Shown piece by piece: positions 7,745 to 15,373 of a DNA stretch of 64,000 nucleotides. This DNA comes from UBA1231 sp045652765 (GTDB lineage Bacteria > Bacillota_I > Bacilli_A > ML615J-28 > CAG-313). The translations under genes were made by a program, and so were the position numbers. Below the pieces are notes generated by a model. That model worked only from the letters and a program-made list of their open reading frames with translations, did not search any database and was not told the DNA's origin. Positions within the stretch are counted from its first letter, which is position 1, and each line of letters begins with the position of its first letter. Location of the stretch: the NCBI GenBank assembly GCA_045652765.1, contig JAZOLG010000051.1, positions 11,272 to 75,271 on the forward strand. The letters run 5' to 3'.

Positions 7745-8194
7745 ATGAACGAATTAACATATAAGAGAATTGTGAGTCAAGAAGATAAAGACATTTTTTT
7801 GATTAATGAAATTCATTCAAAACCTGAAATAAAAAAATATATTAGTATTGGAGATAATTATTTTAATTATGTGACTACCACTGAAAATGTATTTTTTTAC
7901 AAAGTTTATAAAGAACGAAATTTAGTTGGAACAATTCATCTCGAAAAAAATGATAATATAATATATATGGATATTTTAATTTTTCCTGAATTTCAAAAGT
8001 ATGGTTTAGGTACTAAAGTTATTAATGATATTAAGAATGATATCTTCAATCTTAGTTTTAAAAAAATTGAAGTTTCTATTGATGAGAATAATATCCCTTC
8101 ATTAAGACTTTTTGAAAAAATGGGTTTTAAATTTGTGTCACAAGAAGATGAATTGAAAAACTATGAGTATTTGAAAACAATAAGGAACAAGTAA
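7745..8194 (+). CDS. GNAT family N-acetyltransferase
   Basis: 149 residues from the ATG at 7745, preceded by ggtgag. An in-frame GTG at 7712 was not used because it lies at the expected transcription start of the TATAAT at 7702-7707. The protein has the GNAT plan: strand FYKVYKERNLVGTIHL, then MDILIFPEFQKYGLGTKVI, which carries the acetyl-CoA loop (Q/R-x-x-G-x-G/A equivalent, QKYGLG), and a C-terminal NIPSLRLFEKMGFKF, the usual motif for the last helix and strand. It probably acetylates an amine on a small molecule or protein; the substrate is not predictable. Lone gene in an accessory region next to tRNA genes. Confidence 0.85.
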   Translation: MNELTYKRIVSQEDKDIFLINEIHSKPEIKKYISIGDNYFNYVTTTENVFFYKVYKERNLVGTIHLEKNDNIIYMDILIFPEFQKYGLGTKVINDIKNDIFNLSFKKIEVSIDENNIPSLRLFEKMGFKFVSQEDELKNYEYLKTIRNK

Positions 8195-8235
8195 AGAAAA
8201 AATAAGGAACAAATAAGGAACGAAATTATTGACTT

Positions 8236-8262
8236 TTGTTCCATATTTGGAGCAATTTTTTT
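8236..8262 (+). terminator. Terminator after the acetyltransferase gene
   Basis: Stem TTGTTCC/GGAGCAA (8236-8242 with 8249-8255, one G-T pair), 6-base loop, seven T. The stretch before it (8175-8222) repeats the word ATAAGGAAC three times, which I cannot assign a role. Confidence 0.7.
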
Positions 8263-8328
8263 ATTTTCTATGGATATTTTAGTTTTTATTCAATTAAAGG
8301 GATTTGAATTCTTTTTTATTTAAAATAG

Positions 8329-8380
8329 TTGATAATTTAATTTAGGTATGATAAAATATAGTAGGAAAGTAGGAATTTCC
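8329..8380 (+). promoter_or_regulatory. Promoter and possible operator of the toxin-antitoxin unit
   Basis: TTGATA at 8329-8334, 17-base spacer, TAAAAT at 8352-8357. Downstream, in the expected leader, the palindrome GGAATTTCC (8372-8380) sits just before the ribosome site; AbrB-type antitoxins usually repress their own operon, so this is a plausible operator (inference). Confidence 0.65.
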
Positions 8381-8395
8381 AACAAGGAGGATATT

Positions 8396-8662
8396 ATGAT
8401 TATTGAATTAAGAAAGAAATCACAAATCACGTTGCCAAAGGAAATTGTAAAAAATTTAAATTTACAAGAAGGAGATAAATTTGAAGTATCAATTGAAAAT
8501 GGTAGTATTAAACTTGAACCTGTCGCTGTATACCCTAAAGAATATATATTAAAATTAGCAGAAGAAATCCAAGTATTGAGGGAGGATGTAAAATTCGAAT
8601 ATAATACATTTAACAATGTAGATGATTTGTTAAAGAGCCTTAAAGATGATAGTAAGGAGTAG
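8396..8662 (+). CDS. AbrB/MazE-type antitoxin
   Basis: 88 residues starting at the ATG at 8396, 6 bases after aaggagg; an upstream ATG at 8348 lies in the -10 region and is excluded. The N-terminal ~45 residues form an AbrB/SpoVT swapped-hairpin domain (RKKSQITLPKEIVKNLNLQE, GDKFEV, GSIKLEPV). The C-terminal helix from ~50 on, acidic and hydrophobic, would bind the toxin. The RelE-like toxin gene starts 4 bases later. Typical type II toxin-antitoxin order. Confidence 0.88.
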   Translation: MIIELRKKSQITLPKEIVKNLNLQEGDKFEVSIENGSIKLEPVAVYPKEYILKLAEEIQVLREDVKFEYNTFNNVDDLLKSLKDDSKE

Positions 8663-8665
8663 CTT

Positions 8666-8929
8666 ATGTATAAATTAGCATACACTGAAAGATTTAAAAA
8701 AGCTTTTAATGATCTTACTAATAATGAACAAATTCAGTTTCAAAATAAAATGAAGCTGTTTGTGGAAAATATATTACATCCATCATTAAGAACAAAAAAG
8801 ATAAAAGGCCAAAAAGATCTGTACGAAAGTAGTATAAATATGGATATAAGAATAATATGGTATTTCGAAAATGAAGAATTAATTATTTTAGTTGATATCG
8901 GCCACCATGATATACTTAAGAAATTTTAA
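8666..8929 (+). CDS. RelE/YafQ-like toxin (mRNA interferase family)
   Basis: 87 residues. The RelE-superfamily pattern is clear: MYKLAYTERFKKAFNDL at the start, HPSLRTKKIKGQKDLYE in the middle, then strands MDIRIIWYF and ILVDIGHHDIL with the terminal aromatic. Members cut mRNA on the ribosome or, in the ParE branch, poison gyrase; the conserved basic residues and GHHD ending fit the YafQ/RelE branch better. Directly coupled to the AbrB-type antitoxin. No terminator is obvious behind it before the repeat copy 2. Confidence 0.85.
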   Translation: MYKLAYTERFKKAFNDLTNNEQIQFQNKMKLFVENILHPSLRTKKIKGQKDLYESSINMDIRIIWYFENEELIILVDIGHHDILKKF

Positions 8930-8989
8930 AAAAGACTTATCGTCCCATACACCTTTTAAAAAGATAGATATCGTAGCAGTTAGGCATTT

Positions 8990-9256
8990 TTTGAAATCTA
9001 TAGGTCTTCTTAAAAAGAGGATTTATTTTTTATTTTTGTAGGGTATTTTAGCCTATCATGGTTAGAATACCTTATTTTTTATACATTTATGAAACATTTA
9101 GATTTAAACACAATAGTTGAATATAACTATTGGAGACTGAGCATCGATTCGAACCATTAACGTACGGGACTTGAACCTATAGGAGATAATGTTGGAGAAA
9201 AAATTGGTATTGTGGTATAATAGTTGTAACATAAATAAGAATTTGTAGGAGTATAT
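8990..9256. repeat. Diverged direct repeat, copy 2
   Basis: Second copy of the element described at 7453-7744. It includes a weaker terminator-like hairpin (9002-9011 with 9015-9024, then T run), tRNA-T-arm-like pieces on the minus strand (GGTTCAAGTCCCGTA and GGTTCGAATC, ending CAGTCTCCA), a TATAAT at 9216-9221 and AGAATTTGTAGGAG before the methyltransferase start. The bases just before it (CGTAGCAGTTAGGCATTTT) weakly resemble the 3' end of tRNA-Glu (CGTACGGATCACCATTTT). The whole gap 8930-9256 contains no gene that I can see. Confidence 0.75.
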
Positions 9257-10042
9257 ATGAATCGCGTAAATAAAACACTATACATTCCCTTATACGGTAA
9301 GTCCTACGTAAGTAAAAAGGGATTGTTTCTTGAAGACAAAAAAGCTGAAGAAATATGGGATAAAGAAAGGTTTGAACTAAAGAAAAAATCTAAATCTAAA
9401 TGGCTTGCCTATTATATGGGAATACGCTCTGCCGTGTTTGATGAATGGCTTAATCAAAAAATGATTGATTTACAAGATGCTGTAATTATACATATTGGTT
9501 GCGGAATGGATAGTCGCGTTTTAAGAATTGGAACAAGTAATCACAAGTGGTATGATGTTGATTTTGCTGAGGTTATTACAGAAAGAAGAAGATACTATTT
9601 TGAGTCTGAGTACTATCAAATGATTGCAGGTGATGCAAGAGATTTTGCATGGCTCACAAAGATTAAGGAAAACGAGTCTGCCATCATCGTTATGGAAGGT
9701 GTAAGTATGTACTTGACCGTAGAGGAAATGCAAAAATTAGTAGATAGACTTTGTTCTCATTTCAAAAGTATTAACCTTTTAGTAGATTGCTATACTTCTT
9801 TAGCCGCTAGAATATCAAAGCATAGAAATCCGATAAATGATGTGGGAGTAACTGATGTTTATGGATTAGACAATCCACAAGTCTATCAGAATGATAAACT
9901 TACTTTTATAAAAGAACATACAATGATACCTAAAAAATATATTGATGAATTAAAAGGGTTTGAAAGGTTCGTTTTTGCAAAGCTTTATGCAGGAAGTTTC
10001 TCAAAAAAGTTGTATCGTTTATTTGAATATGAAAAGAATTAA
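9257..10042 (+). CDS. LCM-family class I SAM methyltransferase
   Basis: 261 residues. Pattern of the leucine carboxyl methyltransferase/polyketide O-methyltransferase-like family: a helical N-terminal cap (AYYMGIRSAVFDEWL), motif I as IIHIGCGMDSRVLRI, acidic loop WYDVDFAEVI, then RRRYYFE, GDARDFAW and VMEGVSMYL. It transfers a methyl group from SAM, typically to a carboxylate or hydroxyl; substrate unknown. Ribosome site taggag 7 bases upstream. Transcribed from the copy of the repeat promoter at 9216, followed by the HD hydrolase 31 bases later. Confidence 0.85.
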   Translation: MNRVNKTLYIPLYGKSYVSKKGLFLEDKKAEEIWDKERFELKKKSKSKWLAYYMGIRSAVFDEWLNQKMIDLQDAVIIHIGCGMDSRVLRIGTSNHKWYDVDFAEVITERRRYYFESEYYQMIAGDARDFAWLTKIKENESAIIVMEGVSMYLTVEEMQKLVDRLCSHFKSINLLVDCYTSLAARISKHRNPINDVGVTDVYGLDNPQVYQNDKLTFIKEHTMIPKKYIDELKGFERFVFAKLYAGSFSKKLYRLFEYEKN

Positions 10043-10073
10043 AAGACAAAATCTAATTTAAAAAAGGTGAAGT

Positions 10074-10715
10074 ATGAATAAAGTAATAGAAAATGCAAAA
10101 GAATATGTATTTAAGTTCTTTCAAAATCAAGAAGGAAGTCATGATTATGATCATACAATGCGCGTATATAAGATGGCGAAATATATAGCATCTTTTGAAA
10201 ATGCTAATATGGAAATTGTAATACTAGCTGCATTACTACATGATGTTGATGATTACAAAGTTTCACCAGAAACTTATCATAATATGACTAATGCGAAACA
10301 ATTTTTATATGATAATAGTGTTGATGAAAACACCGTACGATTAATTTGCGATATTATTAAAGATGTAGCATTTAAGGGAAAAGATACTAAAACTCCAAGT
10401 ACTATTGAAGGCAAAATAGTGCAAGATGCCGATCGGTTAGATGCTCTTGGTGCAGTAGGTATCGCAAGAGCGTTTACTTATGGAGGTAATAAAAATAGAA
10501 TATTATATGATAAAGATATTTTACCTAATCTTGATATGAAAGAAGAAGAATATCGTAATCATGTTTCTACTACTATAAATCATTTTTATGAAAAGTTATT
10601 CAAATTAAAAGATCTCATGAATACTTTAACTGCCAAAAAACTTGCGGAAAGTCGTGATAAATATATGAGAGAATATATTGATAGATTTAAAAAAGAGTGG
10701 GAAGGATTGATTTAA
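10074..10715 (+). CDS. HD-domain phosphohydrolase
   Basis: 213 residues, YedJ/uncharacterised-HD family. Metal ligands are visible: H in HDYDHTMRVYKMAKYI (residues ~23-27), the HD pair in LAALLHDVDDYK near residue 61, and the late Asp in QDADRLDALGAVGIARAF near residue 122. Such enzymes remove phosphate from nucleotides or small molecules. Good aaaaggtga ribosome site. No terminator is obvious before the gltS promoter. Confidence 0.88.
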   Translation: MNKVIENAKEYVFKFFQNQEGSHDYDHTMRVYKMAKYIASFENANMEIVILAALLHDVDDYKVSPETYHNMTNAKQFLYDNSVDENTVRLICDIIKDVAFKGKDTKTPSTIEGKIVQDADRLDALGAVGIARAFTYGGNKNRILYDKDILPNLDMKEEEYRNHVSTTINHFYEKLFKLKDLMNTLTAKKLAESRDKYMREYIDRFKKEWEGLI

Positions 10716-10730
10716 CAAGTTTATTTATTT

Positions 10731-10759
10731 TTGACAAGTCGTTAATTTTATGATATAAT
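10731..10759 (+). promoter_or_regulatory. Consensus promoter of the GltS-like transporter
   Basis: TTGACA at 10731-10736, exactly 17 bases, TATAAT at 10754-10759. A leader of about 70 bases follows before the ATG. Confidence 0.9.
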
Positions 10760-10834
10760 TTTGTTATTAATTTAATTAATTGCATGTAATATTCTGTTTT
10801 TCAATAGAAATTTAAGAAAAAGGAGATTCACTTT

Positions 10835-12298
10835 ATGATGAATTTTATTAAAATTGGTATGATTTTAGCAAATGGAGATTGGGATTTTACTTTAGCTAAT
10901 TATGGACCAGTTTGGTCATTTATGGTTCAATTTGGCCTTTTATTAATTTTTTTAGTTTTGGGTAATGTTTTAAGAAGAACTATACCTTTATTTAGAAAAT
11001 TATTAGTACCATCAGCTCTATTAGGTGGGGCGTTATTATTAATTACTAACTTTATATTTAAACAATTTGATCGTGGTTTTGTTGATAACAGATTAATGCA
11101 AGTAATTACTTATCATTGCTTAGCAATTGGATTTGCGGCTATGTCGCTTAAAACAGAAAAAAGCAAACACAAAACAAATAAAGCTCAGGTGTTAGAATAT
11201 GGCGCTTTACAAGGTGGCACATATATGTTACAAGCATTTATTGGGCTATTAATTACAATTGTATTATTTTTAATTACAAGATATGGTGATCAAATAGTGT
11301 CATATGTTTGTGGTGTTATTTTGCCGCTTGGATTTGGTCAAGGTCCAGGAAATGCTTTAACTTGGGATGTAAATTATACTAATATACCTGCTGCACAATT
11401 TGCCGGTAATGGGAGCTTCGGTTTATCACTAGCTTCTATTGGTTTTGTTGTTGCATCTGTGTTTGGCGTTTTATATATTAACATTCATAAAAAACGTGGT
11501 ACATTAAAAATCAGAGAAGCTAATCAATATGCGCGTGAATTAGAAGAACTAGAAGCAAGTATCGTTGAAATTCCTGATAATGAATCAGTTGATAAATTTA
11601 CAATCCAACTTGGTTTTGTTGCGATTGCGTATGCTTTATCATTTGGACTTATGTATTTGCTTGGTATTTTATCAGATTTTACTAATAGTATTGCTTGGGG
11701 ATTTAACTTCTTGTGGGCATCACTTGCTGCTATGTTAATTAAGTTTGTTGTAAAACATTTACGTAAACGTAATATTATGCACCGACAATATATTAATAAT
11801 TATCAAATGGATCGTATATCAGGATTCTCATTTGATTTAATGATTGTTGCAGGTGTTGCGGCAATTGAAATTAATGATATTAAAAACTATATTATTCCGA
11901 TTATATTATTAACTATTGCTGGTATGATCGTAACATTAATATACATTCGTAAAGTAGCCAAAGAATGTTTTAAAGGATTTGAACATGAATTTTTCCTAAT
12001 GAGTTTTGGTACGTTAACAGGTACTGCATCAAATGGTATGATTCTTATGAAGGAAGCTGATCCAGAATTAAAAACTCCTACTTCAAGTTTATATATTCTT
12101 TCAAACTTCCCAGCTATGGTAATGATTGCACCATTACTATTCTTACTAGGCTTTGCTGGCAAATCGTTCCAAAATGCTATAATCGCATGTGGTATATTCT
12201 TTGTATTATGGATTGCGTACAGTATCTTCTTATTTAGAAGAAGAATTTTCAAGAAACGTTACAAAGATAAACCAGTAATTGAATGGAAAGAAGAATAA
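10835..12298 (+). CDS. GltS/ESS-family sodium:glutamate symporter-like transporter
   Basis: 487 residues with about 11-12 membrane helices in two halves joined by a charged cytosolic segment (~residues 213-250). Family marks include LRRTIPLFRKLLVPSALLGG near residue 50, LPLGFGQGPGNALTWD near 170 and, in the second half, GFSFDLMIVAGVAAIEI and SFGTLTGTASNGMIL. E. coli GltS is ~400 residues, so this is a longer branch. It probably imports glutamate or a related dicarboxylate with Na+; the substrate of the longer branch is uncertain. Starts ATGATG; I keep the first, 10 bases after aaggag. Ends at a terminator shared with purC. Confidence 0.85.
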   Translation: MMNFIKIGMILANGDWDFTLANYGPVWSFMVQFGLLLIFLVLGNVLRRTIPLFRKLLVPSALLGGALLLITNFIFKQFDRGFVDNRLMQVITYHCLAIGFAAMSLKTEKSKHKTNKAQVLEYGALQGGTYMLQAFIGLLITIVLFLITRYGDQIVSYVCGVILPLGFGQGPGNALTWDVNYTNIPAAQFAGNGSFGLSLASIGFVVASVFGVLYINIHKKRGTLKIREANQYARELEELEASIVEIPDNESVDKFTIQLGFVAIAYALSFGLMYLLGILSDFTNSIAWGFNFLWASLAAMLIKFVVKHLRKRNIMHRQYINNYQMDRISGFSFDLMIVAGVAAIEINDIKNYIIPIILLTIAGMIVTLIYIRKVAKECFKGFEHEFFLMSFGTLTGTASNGMILMKEADPELKTPTSSLYILSNFPAMVMIAPLLFLLGFAGKSFQNAIIACGIFFVLWIAYSIFLFRRRIFKKRYKDKPVIEWKEE

Positions 12299-12300
12299 AA

Positions 12301-12335
12301 AAACTTCTTATGGGTAACCATAAGAAGTTTTTATT
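12301..12335. terminator. Bidirectional terminator between gltS-like gene and purC
   Basis: Perfect 13-bp stem (12301-12313 with 12318-12330) and 4-base loop GTAA, flanked by A run on the left and T run on the right, so it can stop transcripts from both sides. Confidence 0.9.
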
Positions 12336-13019
12336 TTATCGATTTAAAATTAATGATGTTAATTTTACTGGATCAACAATTTGGCCATCTTTGTAAACAC
12401 GCATATTACCTGAGGCGATTTCATCAATTAAGATTACTTCACCATTATTGTATCCAAATTCAAATTTAATATCCCATAAGTCTAAACCAATAGATTTTAA
12501 ATCATCAGCAATTAGTTTAGTAATTTTTAAAGTTTGTTCTTTCATACTATCAAATAATTCAGCGCTCATGACATTTAATGCAACTAAACCTTCTTTAGTA
12601 ACAAGAGGATCGCCTTTTTCATCATTTTTAAATGTACATTCAACGTATCCACCATCAAGTACTGTTCCATTTTCAATATATTCTCCATAACGACGGATGA
12701 AACTTCCAGTTGCAACTAGACGACAAATTACTTCAAGACCGTGACCAAATACTTTACCAGGTAAAACCTCCATTGAAGCTTCGTCGATATTAGCATTGAC
12801 ATAGTGTGTTTTGATGCCAGATTGTTTTAATAGTTCAAAATAATAGATTGAAGTTTTTAAATTTTCTTTTCCAATTCCTTCAATTGTTAGTCCTACAGTG
12901 TTTTCTCCCGGATCGAATACACCATCTTTGCCAGTACAATCATCTTTAAATTTTAATAAAACATTACCATTTTCTAATTCATAAACATCTTTTGTTTTTC
13001 CAGTATATAATTTTTTCAT
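12336..13019 (-). CDS. purC: SAICAR synthase PurC
   Basis: 227 residues, normal for the bacterial enzyme, with MKKLYTGKTKDVYE start, CTGKDGVFDPGEN, SGIKTHYV, RLVATGSFIRRYG (usually V-R-N-x-x-x-G-S) and LIDEIASGNMRVY. It ligates aspartate to CAIR with ATP to give SAICAR, the step after PurE. It is separated from the main purine operon and transcribed away from it. Ribosome site aaggaga on the minus strand. Minus-strand promoter GTGAAT/TAGAAT with 17-base spacing lies at 13086-13058. Confidence 0.95.
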   Translation of the reverse strand: MKKLYTGKTKDVYELENGNVLLKFKDDCTGKDGVFDPGENTVGLTIEGIGKENLKTSIYYFELLKQSGIKTHYVNANIDEASMEVLPGKVFGHGLEVICRLVATGSFIRRYGEYIENGTVLDGGYVECTFKNDEKGDPLVTKEGLVALNVMSAELFDSMKEQTLKITKLIADDLKSIGLDLWDIKFEFGYNNGEVILIDEIASGNMRVYKDGQIVDPVKLTSLILNR

Positions 13020-13057
13020 TAGCTTTAGTCTGTCTCCTTTAGCATAAAGTACGATTT

Positions 13058-13120
13058 ATTCTAGCATAATGCGAAAATTTATTCACTAAATTTGCAAATT
13101 TATTTTTTTAATGATATAAT
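13058..13120. promoter_or_regulatory. Divergent purC / pur-operon promoters with a central palindrome
   Basis: Plus strand: TTGCAA (13092-13097), 17 bases, TATAAT (13115-13120), driving the ZTP riboswitch and pur operon. Minus strand: GTGAAT (13086-13081), 17 bases, TAGAAT (13063-13058), driving purC. A perfect 14-base palindrome AAATTTGCAAATTT (13088-13101) overlaps the plus -35 and abuts the minus -35, so it could be a shared operator. It does not match the Bacillus PurBox as I know it. Confidence 0.65.
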
Positions 13121-13130
13121 AATGTTAGTT

Positions 13131-13231
13131 ATACAACTGACGGAAGTGGAGAATACCACATGGGAGTATAATGTATCGAAGTCGACCGTCTGGGCATATT
13201 ATCTTTAATAGGGGATAGTATGCCTTTTTTT
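13131..13231 (+). ncRNA. ZTP (pfl motif) riboswitch with intrinsic terminator
   Basis: The segment 13135-13196 has the order of conserved ZTP-riboswitch parts: AACTGACGG, a hairpin GTGG-GAGAATA-CCAC, TGGGAG, then GACCGTCTGGGCA, where CCGT can pair with ACGG and CTGGGCA forms the 3' core. GGCATATTATC (13193-13203) also pairs with GATAGTATGCC (13214-13224) as a terminator stem ending in seven T, so ligand binding to the 3' core should block terminator formation. ZTP/ZMP builds up when 10-formyl-THF is scarce; the genes behind include purH, purN and fhs, which make or use that cofactor, so the placement fits well. Confidence 0.9.
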
Positions 13232-13256
13232 GATTTTTTACAATATGGAGGTAATT

Positions 13257-13742
13257 ATGAAAGTATCAGTTATTATGGGTTCAAAAAGTGATTTACCAAT
13301 CGTTGAACCTGCTGTTAAAATTTTAAAAGAATTTGATGTATCAGTTGAAGTGAGATGCTTATCTGCACATCGATTACACAATGAATTAATGTCATATGTT
13401 GGGGAGTGTAATTCTAATGGTACTGAAGTAATTATTGCGGCGGCTGGAATGGCTGCAGCCTTACCAGGTGTAATAGCATCTGCAACAATTATTCCTGTAA
13501 TTGGTGTTCCAGTAAAAAATGATACATTAGGTGGTATTGATGCTTTGCTTTCAATAGTACAAATGCCAACTGGTGTTCCGGTAGCAACCGTAGCTATAAA
13601 TGGAAGTAAAAATGCTGCTTATTTAGCATTACAAATATTGGCTATTAAATATCAAAACATAAAAAATAAACTATTAGATGCTAAAGAAAAAATGCAAAAA
13701 GATGCACTAATAGCAAACCAAGAAATAATAGAAAAATATTAA
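13257..13742 (+). CDS. purE: PurE, N5-CAIR mutase / AIR carboxylase type
   Basis: 161 residues from the ATG at 13257, 5 bases after GGAGG. Opening VSVIMGSKSD, LSAHRL, and SIVQMPTGVPVATVAI are class I PurE marks. Two active-site details differ from the E. coli enzyme: the SAHRTP loop reads SAHRLH, and the GGAAHLPG loop reads GMAAALPG, with Ala where a His normally sits. Class I PurE converts N5-CAIR made by PurK; no purK lies in this operon or window, so either purK is elsewhere or the enzyme uses AIR and CO2 directly. First gene of the eleven-gene purine operon. Confidence 0.92.
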   Translation: MKVSVIMGSKSDLPIVEPAVKILKEFDVSVEVRCLSAHRLHNELMSYVGECNSNGTEVIIAAAGMAAALPGVIASATIIPVIGVPVKNDTLGGIDALLSIVQMPTGVPVATVAINGSKNAAYLALQILAIKYQNIKNKLLDAKEKMQKDALIANQEIIEKY

Positions 13743-13754
13743 TTGGAGGTTCTT

Positions 13755-14786
13755 ATGAGTAACAAATATCGTGAAGCTGGTGTAGATTTAGAAGCTGGTT
13801 ATGAATCAGTAAGATTAATTAAATCACATGTTGCAAGAACAAAAATTAAAGGCGCAGTAGATTCTATTGGGTCTTTTGGTGGCATGTTTGATTTAAGTTT
13901 ATTTAATATGAAGGAACCTGTTCTGGTTTCGGGAACAGATGGCGTTGGTACAAAACTGATGATTGCTTTCGCATGTGACAAACACGATACAATAGGTATC
14001 GATGCAGTTGCTATGTGTGTTAACGATGTATTAGTTCAAGGTGCAATGCCAATTTTCTTTTTAGACTACTTAGCAGTAGGAAAAAATCATCCAACAAAAA
14101 TTGAACAATTAGTCAAAGGTGTTGCGGATGGATGTGTTCAAAGTGAGTGCGCATTGATTGGCGGAGAGACTGCTGAGATGCCTGATATGTATGATGTTGA
14201 TCATTATGACATTGCAGGTTTTTGTGTTGGTGTAGTTGAAAAATCAAAACTTTTAGATGGCCAAAAAATTGAAGTTGGTAATGTTTTAATTGGTTTACCT
14301 TCAACTGGGTGTCACTCAAATGGATATTCACTTGTTCGTAAAGTTTTATTAAAGGATGGTAAGTTAGATGTTAAAAAATATTATCCTGAGTTTGGAAAAA
14401 CTTTAGGTGAAGAATTGCTTACGCCGACTAAAATATATGTTAAAACTATTAAACATCTATTAAACAAAAATGTTGATATTTTGGGGATGTGCCATATTAC
14501 TGGTGGTGGTTTCTTTGAAAATGTTCCTAGAATGTTAAAGGCAGGACAAGGCGTTGAAATAGATGTTAAATCATTTCCACGACCAGAAATTTTTAACTTA
14601 ATTCAAAAAGTTGGAGACATTCCAGAAAAGGAAATGTATAATGTCTTCAATATGGGAATTGGTTTTATACTAGCCGTTAATGAAAAAGATGTTGAATCAA
14701 CAATGAATTTACTAAAAGAAATCAATGAACCTGCTTATGTAATTGGTAAAGTAACAAATAGTGGAGAAGTAGATTTAAAATGGTAA
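13755..14786 (+). CDS. purM: AIR synthetase PurM
   Basis: 343 residues from the ATG at 13755 after ggaggt (an upstream ATG at 13743 sits before that site). Typical features: GVDLEAGYESV, SGTDGVGTKL, MCVNDVLVQGAMPIFFLDY, ALIGGETAEMP, LPSTGCHSNGYSLVR and HITGGGFFENVPR. It closes the imidazole ring of FGAM to AIR using ATP. Ends with a 7-base overlap with purN. Confidence 0.97.
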   Translation: MSNKYREAGVDLEAGYESVRLIKSHVARTKIKGAVDSIGSFGGMFDLSLFNMKEPVLVSGTDGVGTKLMIAFACDKHDTIGIDAVAMCVNDVLVQGAMPIFFLDYLAVGKNHPTKIEQLVKGVADGCVQSECALIGGETAEMPDMYDVDHYDIAGFCVGVVEKSKLLDGQKIEVGNVLIGLPSTGCHSNGYSLVRKVLLKDGKLDVKKYYPEFGKTLGEELLTPTKIYVKTIKHLLNKNVDILGMCHITGGGFFENVPRMLKAGQGVEIDVKSFPRPEIFNLIQKVGDIPEKEMYNVFNMGIGFILAVNEKDVESTMNLLKEINEPAYVIGKVTNSGEVDLKW

Positions 14787-15373
14787 ATATTGCAGTATTA
14801 ATATCAGGTAGTGGAACTAATTTACAATCCATTATTGATGCTTGGAACAATAAAGAAATCAATGGAAATTTGAAATTGGTAGTCTCTAATAGAAAAAATG
14901 CATATGGACTAGAACGAGCAAGAATAGCTGGAATTGAAGCAATTCATATCAAAGATGAAGAAAAACTGATAAAGACATTACTTGATAATGAAATTGATTT
15001 AATTGTATTAGCAGGCTATCTTGCAATAGTATCTGATAAGTTAATTGATAAATTTCCAAATAAAATTATAAATATTCATCCATCATTAATTCCATCTTTT
15101 TGTGGACCAGGCTTTTATGGTATTCATGTCCATGAAGCAGCGTATAAAAGAGGTGTAAAAGTTTCAGGTGCAACAGTTCATTTTGTATCAAGTGTAGTTG
15201 ATGGTGGACCGATTATTTTACAAAGAACAATTGATATAAGCGATTGTAAATCACCTGAAGAAATTCAATCAAAAATTTTATTAAATATCGAACATAAGTT
15301 AATTGTAGAAGCTGTTAAATTATATTGTGACGGCAAACTACAAGTAAATAATGAAAGGGTAGAAATAATATGA
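14780..15373 (+). CDS. purN: GAR transformylase PurN
   Basis: 197 residues. Core motifs are kept: ISGSGTNLQSI for substrate phosphate binding, the catalytic Asn and His in NIHPSLIPSF, the CGPGFYG loop, and the catalytic Asp in VDGGPI. It formylates GAR with 10-formyl-THF, which ties it to fhs at the other end of the operon and to the ZTP riboswitch. Overlaps purM by 7 bases and purH by 4 (TGA stop inside ATGA), pointing to translational coupling. Confidence 0.97.
   Translation: MVNIAVLISGSGTNLQSIIDAWNNKEINGNLKLVVSNRKNAYGLERARIAGIEAIHIKDEEKLIKTLLDNEIDLIVLAGYLAIVSDKLIDKFPNKIINIHPSLIPSFCGPGFYGIHVHEAAYKRGVKVSGATVHFVSSVVDGGPIILQRTIDISDCKSPEEIQSKILLNIEHKLIVEAVKLYCDGKLQVNNERVEII

Noticed and set aside
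13131..13231. Purine (guanine/adenine) riboswitch in front of purE
   Set aside because: The conserved purine-aptamer loops are absent; the CTGGGCA core, the ACGG/CCGT pairing and the overlapping terminator fit the ZTP class instead.
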